Shown here piece after piece: positions 53,610 through 62,607 of a DNA stretch of 64,000 bases (within the stretch, counting starts at the first letter, position 1; every line of letters starts with the position of its first letter). The position numbers and the translations under genes were made by a program. This DNA is from a bacterium 1XD21-70 (lineage in GTDB: Bacteria > Bacillota > Clostridia > Lachnospirales > Lachnospiraceae): the NCBI GenBank assembly GCA_003669055.1, contig RAYB01000005.1, forward strand, positions 1 to 64,000, written 5' to 3'. Below the pieces are notes generated by a model. It searched no databases. It was given only the letters and a program-made list of their open reading frames with translations, and was not told the DNA's origin.

Positions 53610-54110
53610 ATGAATAAAACGGTTAAATTTATCTGGGAGCATTTTGAGGAAGTGCTGGCCGGTGCCTTTATTGTGGTCACCACGGTGCTGGTTCTCGTGA
53701 ATGTATTCCTTCGTTATTTTATGAACACTGGGCTTTACTGGAGTGAGGAGGTTGTCACCAGCTGCTTCGTGTGGAGTGTGTTTTTGGGGGCGGCTTCGGC
53801 TTACAAGAGGGGAACCCACTTAGGGGTGGATATCCTGGTGGAAAAGCTTCCGGCAGGGGCACGGAATGCGGTGCGGCTGCTGGTTCAGCTGGTGCTTTTG
53901 TTTACCAATGCTTACCTGCTTTATCTGAGCGTGGTCTTTGTAGGCCTGTCTTACATTAAGCCAACCGCAGTGCTGGGGGTTTCCTCTGCCTGGGTGAGCG
54001 CCTCTCTGATTGTGGGCTTTGGGCTGATGACGCTTTATTCCGTGATGCATTTGGTCACCTGCATCCGGGGGATGGCGGGCAAGGCAGAGAAAGGAAAGGG
54101 GGAAGCATAG
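53610..54110 (+). CDS. TRAP transporter small permease, DctQ family
   Basis: A 166-residue membrane protein with four segments. EEVLAGAFIVVTTVLVLVNV, GLYWSEEVVTSCFVWSVFLG and AYKRGTHLGVDILVEKLPAG are typical DctQ motifs (EE and the loop GTHLGVD). It joins DctM to form the sodium-coupled transporter. ATG 53610 lies eight bases after GAGAGGG; ATG 53604 is an alternative. Confidence 0.9.
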   Translation: MNKTVKFIWEHFEEVLAGAFIVVTTVLVLVNVFLRYFMNTGLYWSEEVVTSCFVWSVFLGAASAYKRGTHLGVDILVEKLPAGARNAVRLLVQLVLLFTNAYLLYLSVVFVGLSYIKPTAVLGVSSAWVSASLIVGFGLMTLYSVMHLVTCIRGMAGKAEKGKGEA

Positions 54111-55397
54111 ATGGCATTTTTACCGGTTCTTGTAGTATTTATATTGTATTTTTCGGGAATCCCCATTGCTTTTGCCCTGTTTGCAGCTACCCTGTTGTAT
54201 TTCGGGGTGTTGAACACAGGTTCCCCCACGGATCTGATTTTGCAGAAATTTATTACCAGCACCCAGTCATTCCCCATGCTGGCGATCCCCTTTTTCGTCA
54301 TGGCTGGTTCGATCATGAACTATGCGGGTATCAGCAACAAGCTGATGAGTTTTGCGGATGTGCTGACCGGCCATATGAAGGGCGGTTTGGCGCAGGTGAA
54401 TGTGCTGCTTAGCATGCTGATGGGCGGTGTGTCCGGTTCGGCCAATGCGGATGCGGCCATGCAGTGTAAAATGCTGGTTCCGGAGATGGAAAAGAGAGGA
54501 TACAGCAAGGGGTTCTCGGCGGCGATCACAGCGGCCTCCTCAGCGGTTACGCCGGTTATCCCGCCGGGCATTAACCTGATTGTGTATGCGCTGATTGCAG
54601 GCGTTTCGGTGGGGAAGGTCTTTATGGCGGGCTATGTGCCGGGGATTTTTATGGCGATCTGCCTGATGTTTGCGGTGCATTTTATCTCTAAGAAGAGGAA
54701 TTATGCCCCCAGCCGGGAGAAGCGGGCTTCCGGGGGAGAACTTTTGCATCAGGCGGTTGACTCCATCTGGGCGCTTTTGTTCCCCTTTGGCATTATCCTG
54801 GGGCTGAGGATCGGCCTGTTCACCCCGTCCGAGGCAGGCGCGGTGGCAGTGCTCTACTGCACGGTTGTAGGTGCTTTTATCTATAAGGAGTTAAAGCCGG
54901 AGCATTTCCCGAAGGTGATCCGGGAGACCATTGAGGGTACCAGCAGCGTAATGCTGATCATCGTGGCCGCCAATGTGTTTGGCTATTACATGAGCTGGGA
55001 ACGGATTCCCCAGATGCTGACTGAACTTCTTTTGGGAATCACCCAGAACAAGTACGTGATGCTGATGATTATCAATGTCCTGCTGCTGATCCTGGGAATG
55101 TTCTTGGAGGGCGGTGCCGCCCTGATCATCCTGGCTCCGCTTCTTGTGCCGGTGGTAAAAGGGCTGGGTGTGGATCTGGTGCATTTCGGGCTGGTATGTA
55201 TCGTGAATATTATGATCGGTGGGCTGACGCCGCCGTTTGGTTCCATGATGTTCACCTGCTGTTCGATCACCGGGTGTGAATTGGGAGAGTTTGTGCGGGA
55301 GTGTATTCCGTTTATCATTGCCCTGCTCATTGCCCTGATGATTGTCACTTATTTCCCGACGCTGACGATGTTTGTACCGAATTTGCTGTACGGTTAA
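54111..55397 (+). CDS. TRAP transporter large permease, DctM family
   Basis: A 428-residue transporter with about twelve segments. TQSFPMLAIPFFVMAGSIMN, LMGGVSGSANADAAMQCKML and TPVIPPGINLIVYALIAGVS are diagnostic of DctM. LGMFLEGGAALIILAPLLVP and NIMIGGLTPPFGSMMFTCCS belong to the second half. It starts directly after the DctQ stop, so the two are translated together. Confidence 0.94.
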   Translation: MAFLPVLVVFILYFSGIPIAFALFAATLLYFGVLNTGSPTDLILQKFITSTQSFPMLAIPFFVMAGSIMNYAGISNKLMSFADVLTGHMKGGLAQVNVLLSMLMGGVSGSANADAAMQCKMLVPEMEKRGYSKGFSAAITAASSAVTPVIPPGINLIVYALIAGVSVGKVFMAGYVPGIFMAICLMFAVHFISKKRNYAPSREKRASGGELLHQAVDSIWALLFPFGIILGLRIGLFTPSEAGAVAVLYCTVVGAFIYKELKPEHFPKVIRETIEGTSSVMLIIVAANVFGYYMSWERIPQMLTELLLGITQNKYVMLMIINVLLLILGMFLEGGAALIILAPLLVPVVKGLGVDLVHFGLVCIVNIMIGGLTPPFGSMMFTCCSITGCELGEFVRECIPFIIALLIALMIVTYFPTLTMFVPNLLYG

Positions 55398-55441
55398 AAA
55401 GGCGGTACGGTTCCTGCCCGGGTTATCAGAATGAGGCATTT

Positions 55442-55512
55442 TGCCAGAAGCATTAGGGATTATGAGGCGCAAATAGCTGCATGCGCGGATTAATCCCTTG
55501 ATGCATTTGGCA
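55442..55512. repeat. Large imperfect stem-loop after the TRAP genes
   Basis: About 21 bases at 55442-55462 pair imperfectly with 55491-55512 (TGCCA, GCAT and GGGATTA blocks), and an inner GCGC/GCGC stem fits in the loop. It is probably the 3' end or a processing structure of the TRAP transcript. Confidence 0.55.
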
Positions 55513-55574
55513 TAAAAAACGGCTGCAGGGGAAATAGAAAAACCGAGAGTGTATTCAGAGGACAGGAGGCCGGT

Positions 55575-56255
55575 ATGTTTTTCTCTTCTTTGACAGAATG
55601 GACCCCCTATAATGTAATGCTGCGGATTGTAGTCTCCCTGTTCCTCGGTTCCCTGATCGGTATCGACCGGGGGGTGAAGAGGCGGGGAGCCGGGTCGAGG
55701 ACCGATGCGGCGGTATGTTTGGGGTCAACCTTGGTTATGCTGACAGCGCAGTATATGAATCTTAAGTTCCCGGGAAAGACCGACATCTCGAGGATGGCTT
55801 CGCAGGTAATCAGCGGGGTGGGGTTTCTTGGAGCCGGGTCGATTTTGGTGTCAAGGCATCAGGTAAAAGGCCTGACCTCGGCAGCAGGGGTCTGGATCTG
55901 TGCCTGTATTGGGCTGGCGGTGGGGATCGGCTTTGTGGATGGGGCGGTGGTGGTGACGGCACTTCTGCTTGCCGGGCTCCATATCCTCCCGGTGATTGAA
56001 GAACGGGTCTACCACTATTCCCGGTATATGACACTTTACATCGAGACAGAGGACAGCAGGGCTGTGACCCGCCTGCTCCATAAGATTAAGGCAGACGGAT
56101 GTAAGGTTGATATGTATAATGTGGAACGCCCCAAGGCGGCCGGGCAGTCCTTTACGGTCATGATAACGGCCCGTATCGGAAAAAATATGGGCAAGGAAGC
56201 TTATGTGCAAAGCCTTTCGGAGTTTGAGGGGGTTGTGTCGGTGGACAGCTTGTAG
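55575..56255 (+). CDS. MgtC/SapB family membrane protein
   Basis: A 226-residue protein. Four to five segments form the MgtC core, with LFLGSLIGIDRGVKRRGAGS, RTDAAVCLGSTLVMLTAQYM and RMASQVISGVGFLGAGSILV as diagnostic motifs. A C-terminal ACT-like domain follows (about residues 150-226, YIETEDSRAVTRLLHKIKAD). Family members are linked to magnesium limitation and control of ATP synthase; the role here is unknown. AGGAGG precedes the ATG. Confidence 0.92.
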   Translation: MFFSSLTEWTPYNVMLRIVVSLFLGSLIGIDRGVKRRGAGSRTDAAVCLGSTLVMLTAQYMNLKFPGKTDISRMASQVISGVGFLGAGSILVSRHQVKGLTSAAGVWICACIGLAVGIGFVDGAVVVTALLLAGLHILPVIEERVYHYSRYMTLYIETEDSRAVTRLLHKIKADGCKVDMYNVERPKAAGQSFTVMITARIGKNMGKEAYVQSLSEFEGVVSVDSL

Positions 56256-56256
56256 G

Positions 56257-56300
56257 CCTTTACCGGCATGCGGCGGCAAAGCCCCGGCTGCCGGTAAAGG
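56257..56300. terminator. Hairpin between convergent mgtC-like and kinase genes
   Basis: CCTTTACCGGCA (56257-56268) pairs perfectly with TGCCGGTAAAGG (56289-56300). It lies between the two stop codons and can serve both directions, though T runs are missing. Confidence 0.7.
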
Positions 56301-56315
56301 GACGGGGACGCCGGT

Positions 56316-57659
56316 TCAGGAGTTGCCTGGCGGCAGGTTTAGCGGCAGGGTAAGAGAAAAACAGCTGCCGCCGCCAGGGTTGTCTGCTACCGCGATACTC
56401 CCTCCATGGAGCCTGGCCAGTTCCCAGGCAATGCTAAGCCCAAGGCCGAAATGGGTTTTGTCGCTGCGGGACCGGTCTGCCCGGTAAAAGCGGTCAAAAA
56501 TGAGGCTTTTGGCCTTATCCGGAATCCCACAGCCCTGGTCTTTCACCTGAAGGACCAGGGTTTTTGTGTGGGTGCCCTGCCGGGGGCGGAAGGTGTCCCT
56601 GGATTTGCAGGCTTTGGCACTGATTTGGATCTCCTTCCCCGCCGGGGTGTAGGCCAGGGCATTGTCCAGCAGGATGGAAAGAACCTGGCGGATGCGCTGT
56701 GGGTCTGCCAGGATAGGGGGCAGGGGCATCTTTGGGAGTTCTAAGTGCAGTGAGATTTGTTTTTCGCTGCAGGCAGGGAGGAAGGCCTCATAAGTTTCAA
56801 TGAGGAGGGTATCCATATCGGTCTCCTGGAGATGGATCTGCCAGGTTCTGGCGTCTGTGGAGGCCAGAAGGAGCATATCGTCGATCAGGCGGGACATCCG
56901 GGCGCATTCGGCATCCATTGTGCGAAGCAGGGAGAGTTTTTCCTGGGGGGCAGCCAGGATAGCGGCAGTGCCGGAACGGAGCACGGCCAGGGGCGAGCGC
57001 AGTTCGTGGGATGCGGCGGCGATGAATTCAGCCTGTTGCCGGCGGCTCTCCTCCACGGGGGCGAGGGACCAGCCTACAAAATGCCAGCTGGCAAAAAACA
57101 GGCATAAAATTCCTGACAGATCCAGCACGAGAAGTGCCAGCAGGCTTTTTTGGAGGGTTTTTAGGACAGGGGGGCGCCAGGAAAGCAGGCACAGGCTGCG
57201 GATCCCGTTGCGGTAGGGGAGAACCAGGACCATGGCATAATATTGGTCCTGGTTCTCCCCGTCTATCGTGAGCAGGGTGCTGGAGGCGGAGGAGGAAGAT
57301 ACAGGCGCAGTGAAGGAGGAGATTCCCTGGGCAGCGGCTTTATCTTTGGCGCGCCCGATCAGCACCTGGCGGTCCGTGGCGGGGAGCCAGGAGCCGGAAA
57401 AAAGGAGGGGGATGCCGTTTTCCTCGATATGGATGACAGACTGGCTGGCGGCTTCGGTCTGTGCCAGGAAGCTGTGGGAAATGACCGTATCCGAGGACAG
57501 GCGAAAGGACAGGGCATTCCAGGCCGCATAAAAGCTGTCTAACTGTGCCTGGCGGGTTTCCTCGATGCGCAGCAGCAAAAAAGCGGATAGGGCCAAGGTC
57601 AGGATCAGGCCTGTGGTTATGGTATAAAGCCAGGTGAGGCGCCGCCGGAGCAGTTTCAT
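56316..57659 (-). CDS. Sensor histidine kinase
   Basis: A 447-residue kinase with two membrane segments (about residues 10-30 and 180-202) around an extracytoplasmic sensor of about 145 residues with no known domain. The H-box is FIAAASHELRSPLAVLRSGT (His at about residue 239). ATP-binding motifs are SILLDNALAYTPAGKEI (N), VKDQGCGIPDKAKSLIFDRF (G1/F) and HFGLGLSIAWELARLHGGSI (G2). It overlaps the regulator gene by 4 bp and presumably phosphorylates it. Confidence 0.93.
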   Translation of the reverse strand: MKLLRRRLTWLYTITTGLILTLALSAFLLLRIEETRQAQLDSFYAAWNALSFRLSSDTVISHSFLAQTEAASQSVIHIEENGIPLLFSGSWLPATDRQVLIGRAKDKAAAQGISSFTAPVSSSSASSTLLTIDGENQDQYYAMVLVLPYRNGIRSLCLLSWRPPVLKTLQKSLLALLVLDLSGILCLFFASWHFVGWSLAPVEESRRQQAEFIAAASHELRSPLAVLRSGTAAILAAPQEKLSLLRTMDAECARMSRLIDDMLLLASTDARTWQIHLQETDMDTLLIETYEAFLPACSEKQISLHLELPKMPLPPILADPQRIRQVLSILLDNALAYTPAGKEIQISAKACKSRDTFRPRQGTHTKTLVLQVKDQGCGIPDKAKSLIFDRFYRADRSRSDKTHFGLGLSIAWELARLHGGSIAVADNPGGGSCFSLTLPLNLPPGNS

Positions 57660-58372
57660 GGGTCAGTCCTTTCTTGGGCAGGGGCAGCTGCGTTGCCGCC
57701 CGGGGTATCCAGCCGGTAGCCGATTCCATGGATGGTAGTGAGGCAGACAGGGGCATCTATTGCTTTCAGGCGCCGCCGCAGGAAGTAGATGTAATTGTCC
57801 AGGTTGCCGTCCTCTACCTCGGAGCAGAACCCCCACACATAAGAGAGGATCCGGTTTCGGGGCAAAATCTGCCGGGGGTTGCGGAGGAAAAACTCCAAAA
57901 GTGCGGATTCCTTCTTGGAAAGGGTAAAGGAGGAGCCGCCATATTCCAGCTGATGCTGTGCGGGATCAAGAGAAAGACCTGCCAGGGATAAGCGGTTGGA
58001 AAGCTGCAGGTTTCCCGGGCGGCGGGTGACAGCACGCAGCCTTGCCATCAGTTCCTCCACTGCATAGGGCTTTACCAGGTAGTCGTCGGCTCCGGCATCC
58101 AGGCCGTCAATCCGGTCATTCAGCCTGTCCAGTGCGGTTGCAAGGATCACCGGGGTGGAGATATCCTGGCGGCGCAACGCGGCCAAGACGGTCATGCCGT
58201 CCGCTTCCGGGAGCAGCCGGTCCAGGATAATGGCATCATAGGCATGGCTTCTGGCCAGGAACAGCCCGTCGGTGCCGGTGTGGCAGCAATCCGTCTCATA
58301 ACCGGCCTGTTTTAGGGCCAGGGTTATATTCTTACAAAGGTCTTTGTCATCTTCAATCATTAAAATTCGCAT
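57656..58372 (-). CDS. OmpR/PhoB-family response regulator
   Basis: A 238-residue regulator. The receiver domain (residues 1-115) has MRILMIEDDKDLCKN, the phosphoacceptor Asp in YDAIILDRLLPEADG (about residue 51) and DDYLVKPYAVEELMARLRAV. A winged-helix DNA-binding domain ends KAIDAPVCLTTIHGIGYRLD. ATG 58372 is supported by AGGAG six bases upstream. It is divergent from the ABC transporter operon at 58554, which it may control. Confidence 0.93.
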   Translation of the reverse strand: MRILMIEDDKDLCKNITLALKQAGYETDCCHTGTDGLFLARSHAYDAIILDRLLPEADGMTVLAALRRQDISTPVILATALDRLNDRIDGLDAGADDYLVKPYAVEELMARLRAVTRRPGNLQLSNRLSLAGLSLDPAQHQLEYGGSSFTLSKKESALLEFFLRNPRQILPRNRILSYVWGFCSEVEDGNLDNYIYFLRRRLKAIDAPVCLTTIHGIGYRLDTPGGNAAAPAQERTDP

Positions 58373-58390
58373 AAAATTCTCCTGTTGGCA

Positions 58391-58500
58391 GTTTGGGACA
58401 TCGTCCTTATTATAGTGTAGCATATATTTCTCTAAAAAATCTTTAAAATTCCCAGGGCTTTTTCCAGTTTTTTTAGAGAATGGGATGGTATGCTAGTGGT
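58391..58500. promoter_or_regulatory. Divergent promoter region with an inverted repeat
   Basis: On the minus strand, TTTAGA-16-TATAAT (-10 at 58409-58414) faces the regulator gene. TCTCTAAAAAA (58429-58439) and TTTTTTAGAGA (58469-58479) form an inverted repeat between the two directions, and each half is followed downstream by ATGCTA. This symmetry could be the binding site of the adjacent regulator for control of both operons. Confidence 0.5.
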
Positions 58501-58553
58501 ATCAGGGAGCACGGGAGGTTTGAAGGTGCCCCAATGCAAAAAGGAGGATGTCA

Positions 58554-60845
58554 ATGAAAAGAAAACGGATGAAAAGCATGGCTGCCTTGGCGATGGCAGT
58601 GGCTGTGGCAGCCGGTGCTTTAAGCGGCTGCGGCACTGCAAAAAGAGGCAGTATGGCGGACGGCAATGCGCCCGGGCAGCAAGAGGAAACGGAAAATGCG
58701 GGCAATACGGGCAAAAGCCAGGGTCCTGCTGCCATGGGGAGATATGTGGAAAATGAGGTTTCCCTTCCCCAGGAGGCAAAAGAAGAGCGTTTTGTTTCCC
58801 TCTTTTATGGGGAGGGGGATGTCTTGGAACTGTATACGGCTTCGGGGGCGGATGCCGCAGGGACGGACGGCGTCCGGCGCTTTTTGCGGGAAGGGGATGG
58901 CTGGCGCCAGGATGAGGGCTGGTGGGAGCGGGTGAAGCCAAAGGGGCTTTCGGCCGAAATCCGGAGGGTCTTTTATGGGCTGGACGGAAATTATTATTAT
59001 ACCGCCATGACGGCAGAGGGAGGTTATGTGTGCCATCTGTACCAGGTGGGGGAAGCAGGAAACGTGGAACTGATCCCGGAGGCATTCCAGGCAGAGCCAG
59101 GGAGGGACTATGGGTTTATCCCTACCAAGGTTGAGGTGGGCAAGGACGGGAATATCCTGCTGCATGGGTTCCACGATTGCGTGTATTACCAGCCGGACGG
59201 GAAAAGGCTGTTTTCCATGGAAAAAGCAGACAGCACCTCCTCGGAGAAGAGCGTGGGATACCTGACGGACACCGAGTTTGTTACCCAGGTGGAGGGCGGG
59301 GTTGCCCGCTACAGCTTAGAGGACGGAAAGCGGATAGAAACCATCCCCTATGAAGAACAGGCATCGGCATTGGAAGAGACAATGGTGCTTTTTGGGGATA
59401 AAAGCGGTGGGATCTATGCAGCTACGGAAAGAGGGCTTGCCCATGTAAACCCCAAAGGGAGCCTGTGGGAACTCCTGATTGACGGGAGTTTGAATACCAT
59501 GGGGATGAGGAGCATGTACTTAGAGGCATTCCTTGCCGGGGATGAGGAGGATTATTATGCTGCCTTTGTAACCCAAGGAGGGAAGGGCATCCTGCTGTGT
59601 CGCTATACCTATGATGCCAACGCATCGGCAGTGCCGCCTGCCATCCTGACCGTATACGGGCTGGAGGATAATTCCACCGTGCGCCAGGCAGCGGCATTGT
59701 TCCAGAAGAGCCATCCGGAGGTTCGTGTGGAGGTGCTAAACGGAGCGGACCGGGACGGAAACGTTTCGGAAGATACCATACGTGCCCTGAATACGGAACT
59801 TTTGGGCGGCCGGGGGGCTGATGTGCTGATCTTGGACGGCCTTCCGGCAAAAGCTTACCAAAAAAAGGGAGTGCTGATGGATCTGCGGGAGGTTTTTGGA
59901 ACCATACAAAAGGAAAGCCCTATTATGGGGCAGGTGCTGTCAGGGTTTACCGAGGAGGACGGCGGGATTTACCAGATGCCGGCAAGGATTATGGTTCCGG
60001 TTGCCATGGGCACGGAGGAAGCCCTCAATGCCTTAAAAAGCTTAGACGGCATGAAAAATTATGAAGGCGGGGCGCCGTTAATTTATACCACTACTTATGA
60101 AAACCTTCTGCGGATGGTTGCCAGCATCAGCTGCAATGAGATCCTTGGCAGCGATGGGGCATGGACGGAGGAAATGCTTGTGAAATATTTGGAGACGGTA
60201 AAAGCCCTGGCAGAAAAGAACCATGCCAAGGAGATGTTTACGGAGGAGGAGATGGAGAAGCTGCATACCGGGAACCGTGTGGCTCCTTATGGGATTGTGG
60301 GGACGGAGATGAATTTCGACCAGGGGTTAAGCGGGTGCGGCATGGAGAACTTAGACGGGATGTTCCAAACCATAATTTTTGAAGCGGTGCTGGAGAAACA
60401 TCCGGAGGCGGTCCGTAAGGATGTAAACGGAATTTATTTTCCTAAAACACTTGTGGGGGTGAACCAAAATACCAAACAGCCGGAACTGGCACGGGAGTTT
60501 GTCCGGCAGATGTTTTCCACAGAGGTGCAGAAGGAAGAACTTTATGATGGGTTTCCGGTAGGGTTAAAAGCCCAGCAGATCAACTGTGCGACAGACAGGG
60601 CCGAAATTTCTATGGGCAGCGGCTATGAGGGCTACCATATTTCCGGAAGCTGGCCGGATCTGGAAAAGCGGAAAGAGATCTATCAGCTGATAGGCACGGT
60701 GTCCACGCCGGTGATGGTGGATGAGACCGTGATGAGGATGATTGCGGACGGTGCCGCAGGCTATCTGGACGGGAAGACGAGCGCCGTTTATGCGGCAGGG
60801 GAGATCTGGCGCCAGGTTATGCTCTATCAGGCGGAGCAGGAGTGA
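58554..60845 (+). CDS. ABC-type solute-binding lipoprotein with an N-terminal propeller-like domain
   Basis: A 763-residue lipoprotein, almost twice the usual length. The lipobox is AGALSGCGTAK (Cys at about residue 24). Residues about 60-360 contain repeated beta-strand blocks (YGLDGNYYYTAMTAEGGYVC, VEVGKDGNILLHGFHDCVYY, GDKSGGIYAATERGLAHVNP), like a beta-propeller. The C-terminal 400 residues are a family 1 binding protein (TVRQAAALFQKSHPEVRVEV, GADVLILDGLPAKAYQKKGV). Two permeases follow. AAGGAGG lies six bases before the ATG. Confidence 0.85.
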   Translation: MKRKRMKSMAALAMAVAVAAGALSGCGTAKRGSMADGNAPGQQEETENAGNTGKSQGPAAMGRYVENEVSLPQEAKEERFVSLFYGEGDVLELYTASGADAAGTDGVRRFLREGDGWRQDEGWWERVKPKGLSAEIRRVFYGLDGNYYYTAMTAEGGYVCHLYQVGEAGNVELIPEAFQAEPGRDYGFIPTKVEVGKDGNILLHGFHDCVYYQPDGKRLFSMEKADSTSSEKSVGYLTDTEFVTQVEGGVARYSLEDGKRIETIPYEEQASALEETMVLFGDKSGGIYAATERGLAHVNPKGSLWELLIDGSLNTMGMRSMYLEAFLAGDEEDYYAAFVTQGGKGILLCRYTYDANASAVPPAILTVYGLEDNSTVRQAAALFQKSHPEVRVEVLNGADRDGNVSEDTIRALNTELLGGRGADVLILDGLPAKAYQKKGVLMDLREVFGTIQKESPIMGQVLSGFTEEDGGIYQMPARIMVPVAMGTEEALNALKSLDGMKNYEGGAPLIYTTTYENLLRMVASISCNEILGSDGAWTEEMLVKYLETVKALAEKNHAKEMFTEEEMEKLHTGNRVAPYGIVGTEMNFDQGLSGCGMENLDGMFQTIIFEAVLEKHPEAVRKDVNGIYFPKTLVGVNQNTKQPELAREFVRQMFSTEVQKEELYDGFPVGLKAQQINCATDRAEISMGSGYEGYHISGSWPDLEKRKEIYQLIGTVSTPVMVDETVMRMIADGAAGYLDGKTSAVYAAGEIWRQVMLYQAEQE

Positions 60846-60847
60846 CG

Positions 60848-61720
60848 GTGGTATGGATGCAGCAGAGGAAAAAGAAAAGAAAGCAGGCATTGCTTGCCGC
60901 CCTGTTTTTGGCTCCTAGTATTTTGGGGGTGGCAGTCTTTATGGTATTGCCCTTTGGGGATGTGGTCCGGCGTTCTTTTTTTGACGCCATGGGGGAGTCC
61001 TTTGTGGGGGCATCGAATTTCAGGGCAGTGTGGGAAAACGGGGCGTTCCGGCTGGCTGCAAGGAACACGCTGCGCTTTGGGCTGACAGCCATCCCCCTGC
61101 TTTTTACCCTTTCTTTTGTATTGTCGTTGCTGGTTTACCGGGCACAAAAGCTGCAGCGGGCTTATAAAATCAGCCTGGTTCTTCCTATGGTGGTTCCTGC
61201 AGCGGCCATGGTTCTGGTGTGGAGGATTATCCTGTGTGCGGACGGTGTTTTAAACCAGGTGCTGACCAGGGTGACCGGCAAGGTGTGGGAACTGGACTGG
61301 GTCACCGGCAGGACGGCGTTTTTGGTGCTGGTCTTGACCTATCTGTGGAAAAATATGGGATACGGCATGCTTTTATGGCTGGCAGGCCTGTGCAATATCC
61401 CAAGGAGCCTTTATGATGCGGCGCGGGTGGACGGGGCAGGGGGGCTGGCGCAGGTTCGGTATATCACGTTGCCCTGCCTGAGGGGGACTATGGGGCTGGT
61501 GGCGGTTCTTTTGGTAATAAACTCTTTCCGGGTGTACCGTGAGGCGTATCTGCTGGCAGGCAGTTATCCGGATCAGGCAATCTACATGGTCCCCCATCTG
61601 TTTAGCCATTGGTTCCTGGCGCTGGATGTCTGGAAAATGAGCACGGCAGCGGTGATCCTGATGCTGCTTGCTGCGGCTGTAACGGCTGCCGGAAAGGCAG
61701 TGTTTTGCATAAGGCGGTGA
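60848..61720 (+). CDS. ABC sugar permease, MalF-like
   Basis: A 290-residue permease with six segments. VFMVLPFGDVVRRSFFDAMG lies at the first loop, and the EAA loop is YDAARVDGAGGLAQVRYITL (about residues 186-205). GTG 60848 is placed five bases after AGGAG; GTG 60842 and ATG 60857 are alternatives. It joins the next permease in one transporter. Confidence 0.88.
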   Translation: MVWMQQRKKKRKQALLAALFLAPSILGVAVFMVLPFGDVVRRSFFDAMGESFVGASNFRAVWENGAFRLAARNTLRFGLTAIPLLFTLSFVLSLLVYRAQKLQRAYKISLVLPMVVPAAAMVLVWRIILCADGVLNQVLTRVTGKVWELDWVTGRTAFLVLVLTYLWKNMGYGMLLWLAGLCNIPRSLYDAARVDGAGGLAQVRYITLPCLRGTMGLVAVLLVINSFRVYREAYLLAGSYPDQAIYMVPHLFSHWFLALDVWKMSTAAVILMLLAAAVTAAGKAVFCIRR

Positions 61721-62602
61721 ATGATGATGGGAGATTTTTGTGGAATCCGTATATTTTCGCGAATCAAGGCAACGGCCTGCACGGCCTTTCTTGGCATAGC
61801 CTGCCTGCTGGCCTGCCTGCCTCTTCTTTTGGCTGCGGCTGCTTCACTGATGCCAAAAGACGAACTTTTATGGCGGTATTTGTCTCCTCTGGGGATCGGC
61901 AAGGCGCCGGTGCGTGCGGCATTGCTGCCTTCCTATCCCACGTTGGGGGCATTTGGGGAATTGCTGTTTTGGTCACCGGGATTTTTCGTGATGTTCTGGA
62001 ATTCCTGCATCCAGGTGTTCCCCATGCTTTTTGGCCAGCTGCTGGTGGCAGCCCCGGCCGCATGGGCGTTTGCCCGCCTGGATTTTCCGGCAAAGAGGGT
62101 GCTTTTTGGCACTTATGTATGGTTGATGGTGCTGCCGTTCCAGGTGGTGCAGGTGTCAAATTACCTGGTTCTGGGTCAGCTGGGGCTGTTGGATTCCCAT
62201 CTTTCCCTGATCCTTCCGGGGATCTGGTCAACCTTTCCGGTTTTTATTATGACCCGTTCTTTCGAGGCAGTTCCGGACTCCCTTTTGGAGGCCGCCTGCC
62301 TGGACGGGGCAGGGGAGGTGAGGGCTTTTCTCCTGGTTGGGATCCCTGCCGGACGCCCGGGGATTGCCGCGGCGCTGGTGCTGGGGTTTTTAGACGGGTG
62401 GAATGCATTGGAACAGCCGCTTGCCTATCTAAAGGATGTCCGGTTGTGGCCGTTATCCTTGTACCTGCCAAAGATTGTACAGGACAAGGCGGCAGTGGCA
62501 TTTGCAGCAGGCATGGTGATGATGATGCCGCCTGTGCTCTTGTACCTGAACGGGGAAGGGGAATTGGAGCAGGGGGTGGCAGCCTCGGGCGTGAAGGAGT
62601 AG
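61721..62602 (+). CDS. ABC sugar permease, MalG-like
   Basis: A 293-residue permease with six segments. SLMPKDELLWRYLSPLGIGK follows the first helix, and the EAA loop is EAACLDGAGEVRAFLLVGIP (about residues 189-208). It starts right after the first permease. No ATPase gene follows, so a shared ATPase is expected. Confidence 0.88.
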   Translation: MMMGDFCGIRIFSRIKATACTAFLGIACLLACLPLLLAAAASLMPKDELLWRYLSPLGIGKAPVRAALLPSYPTLGAFGELLFWSPGFFVMFWNSCIQVFPMLFGQLLVAAPAAWAFARLDFPAKRVLFGTYVWLMVLPFQVVQVSNYLVLGQLGLLDSHLSLILPGIWSTFPVFIMTRSFEAVPDSLLEAACLDGAGEVRAFLLVGIPAGRPGIAAALVLGFLDGWNALEQPLAYLKDVRLWPLSLYLPKIVQDKAAVAFAAGMVMMMPPVLLYLNGEGELEQGVAASGVKE

Positions 62603-62607
62603 ATTGG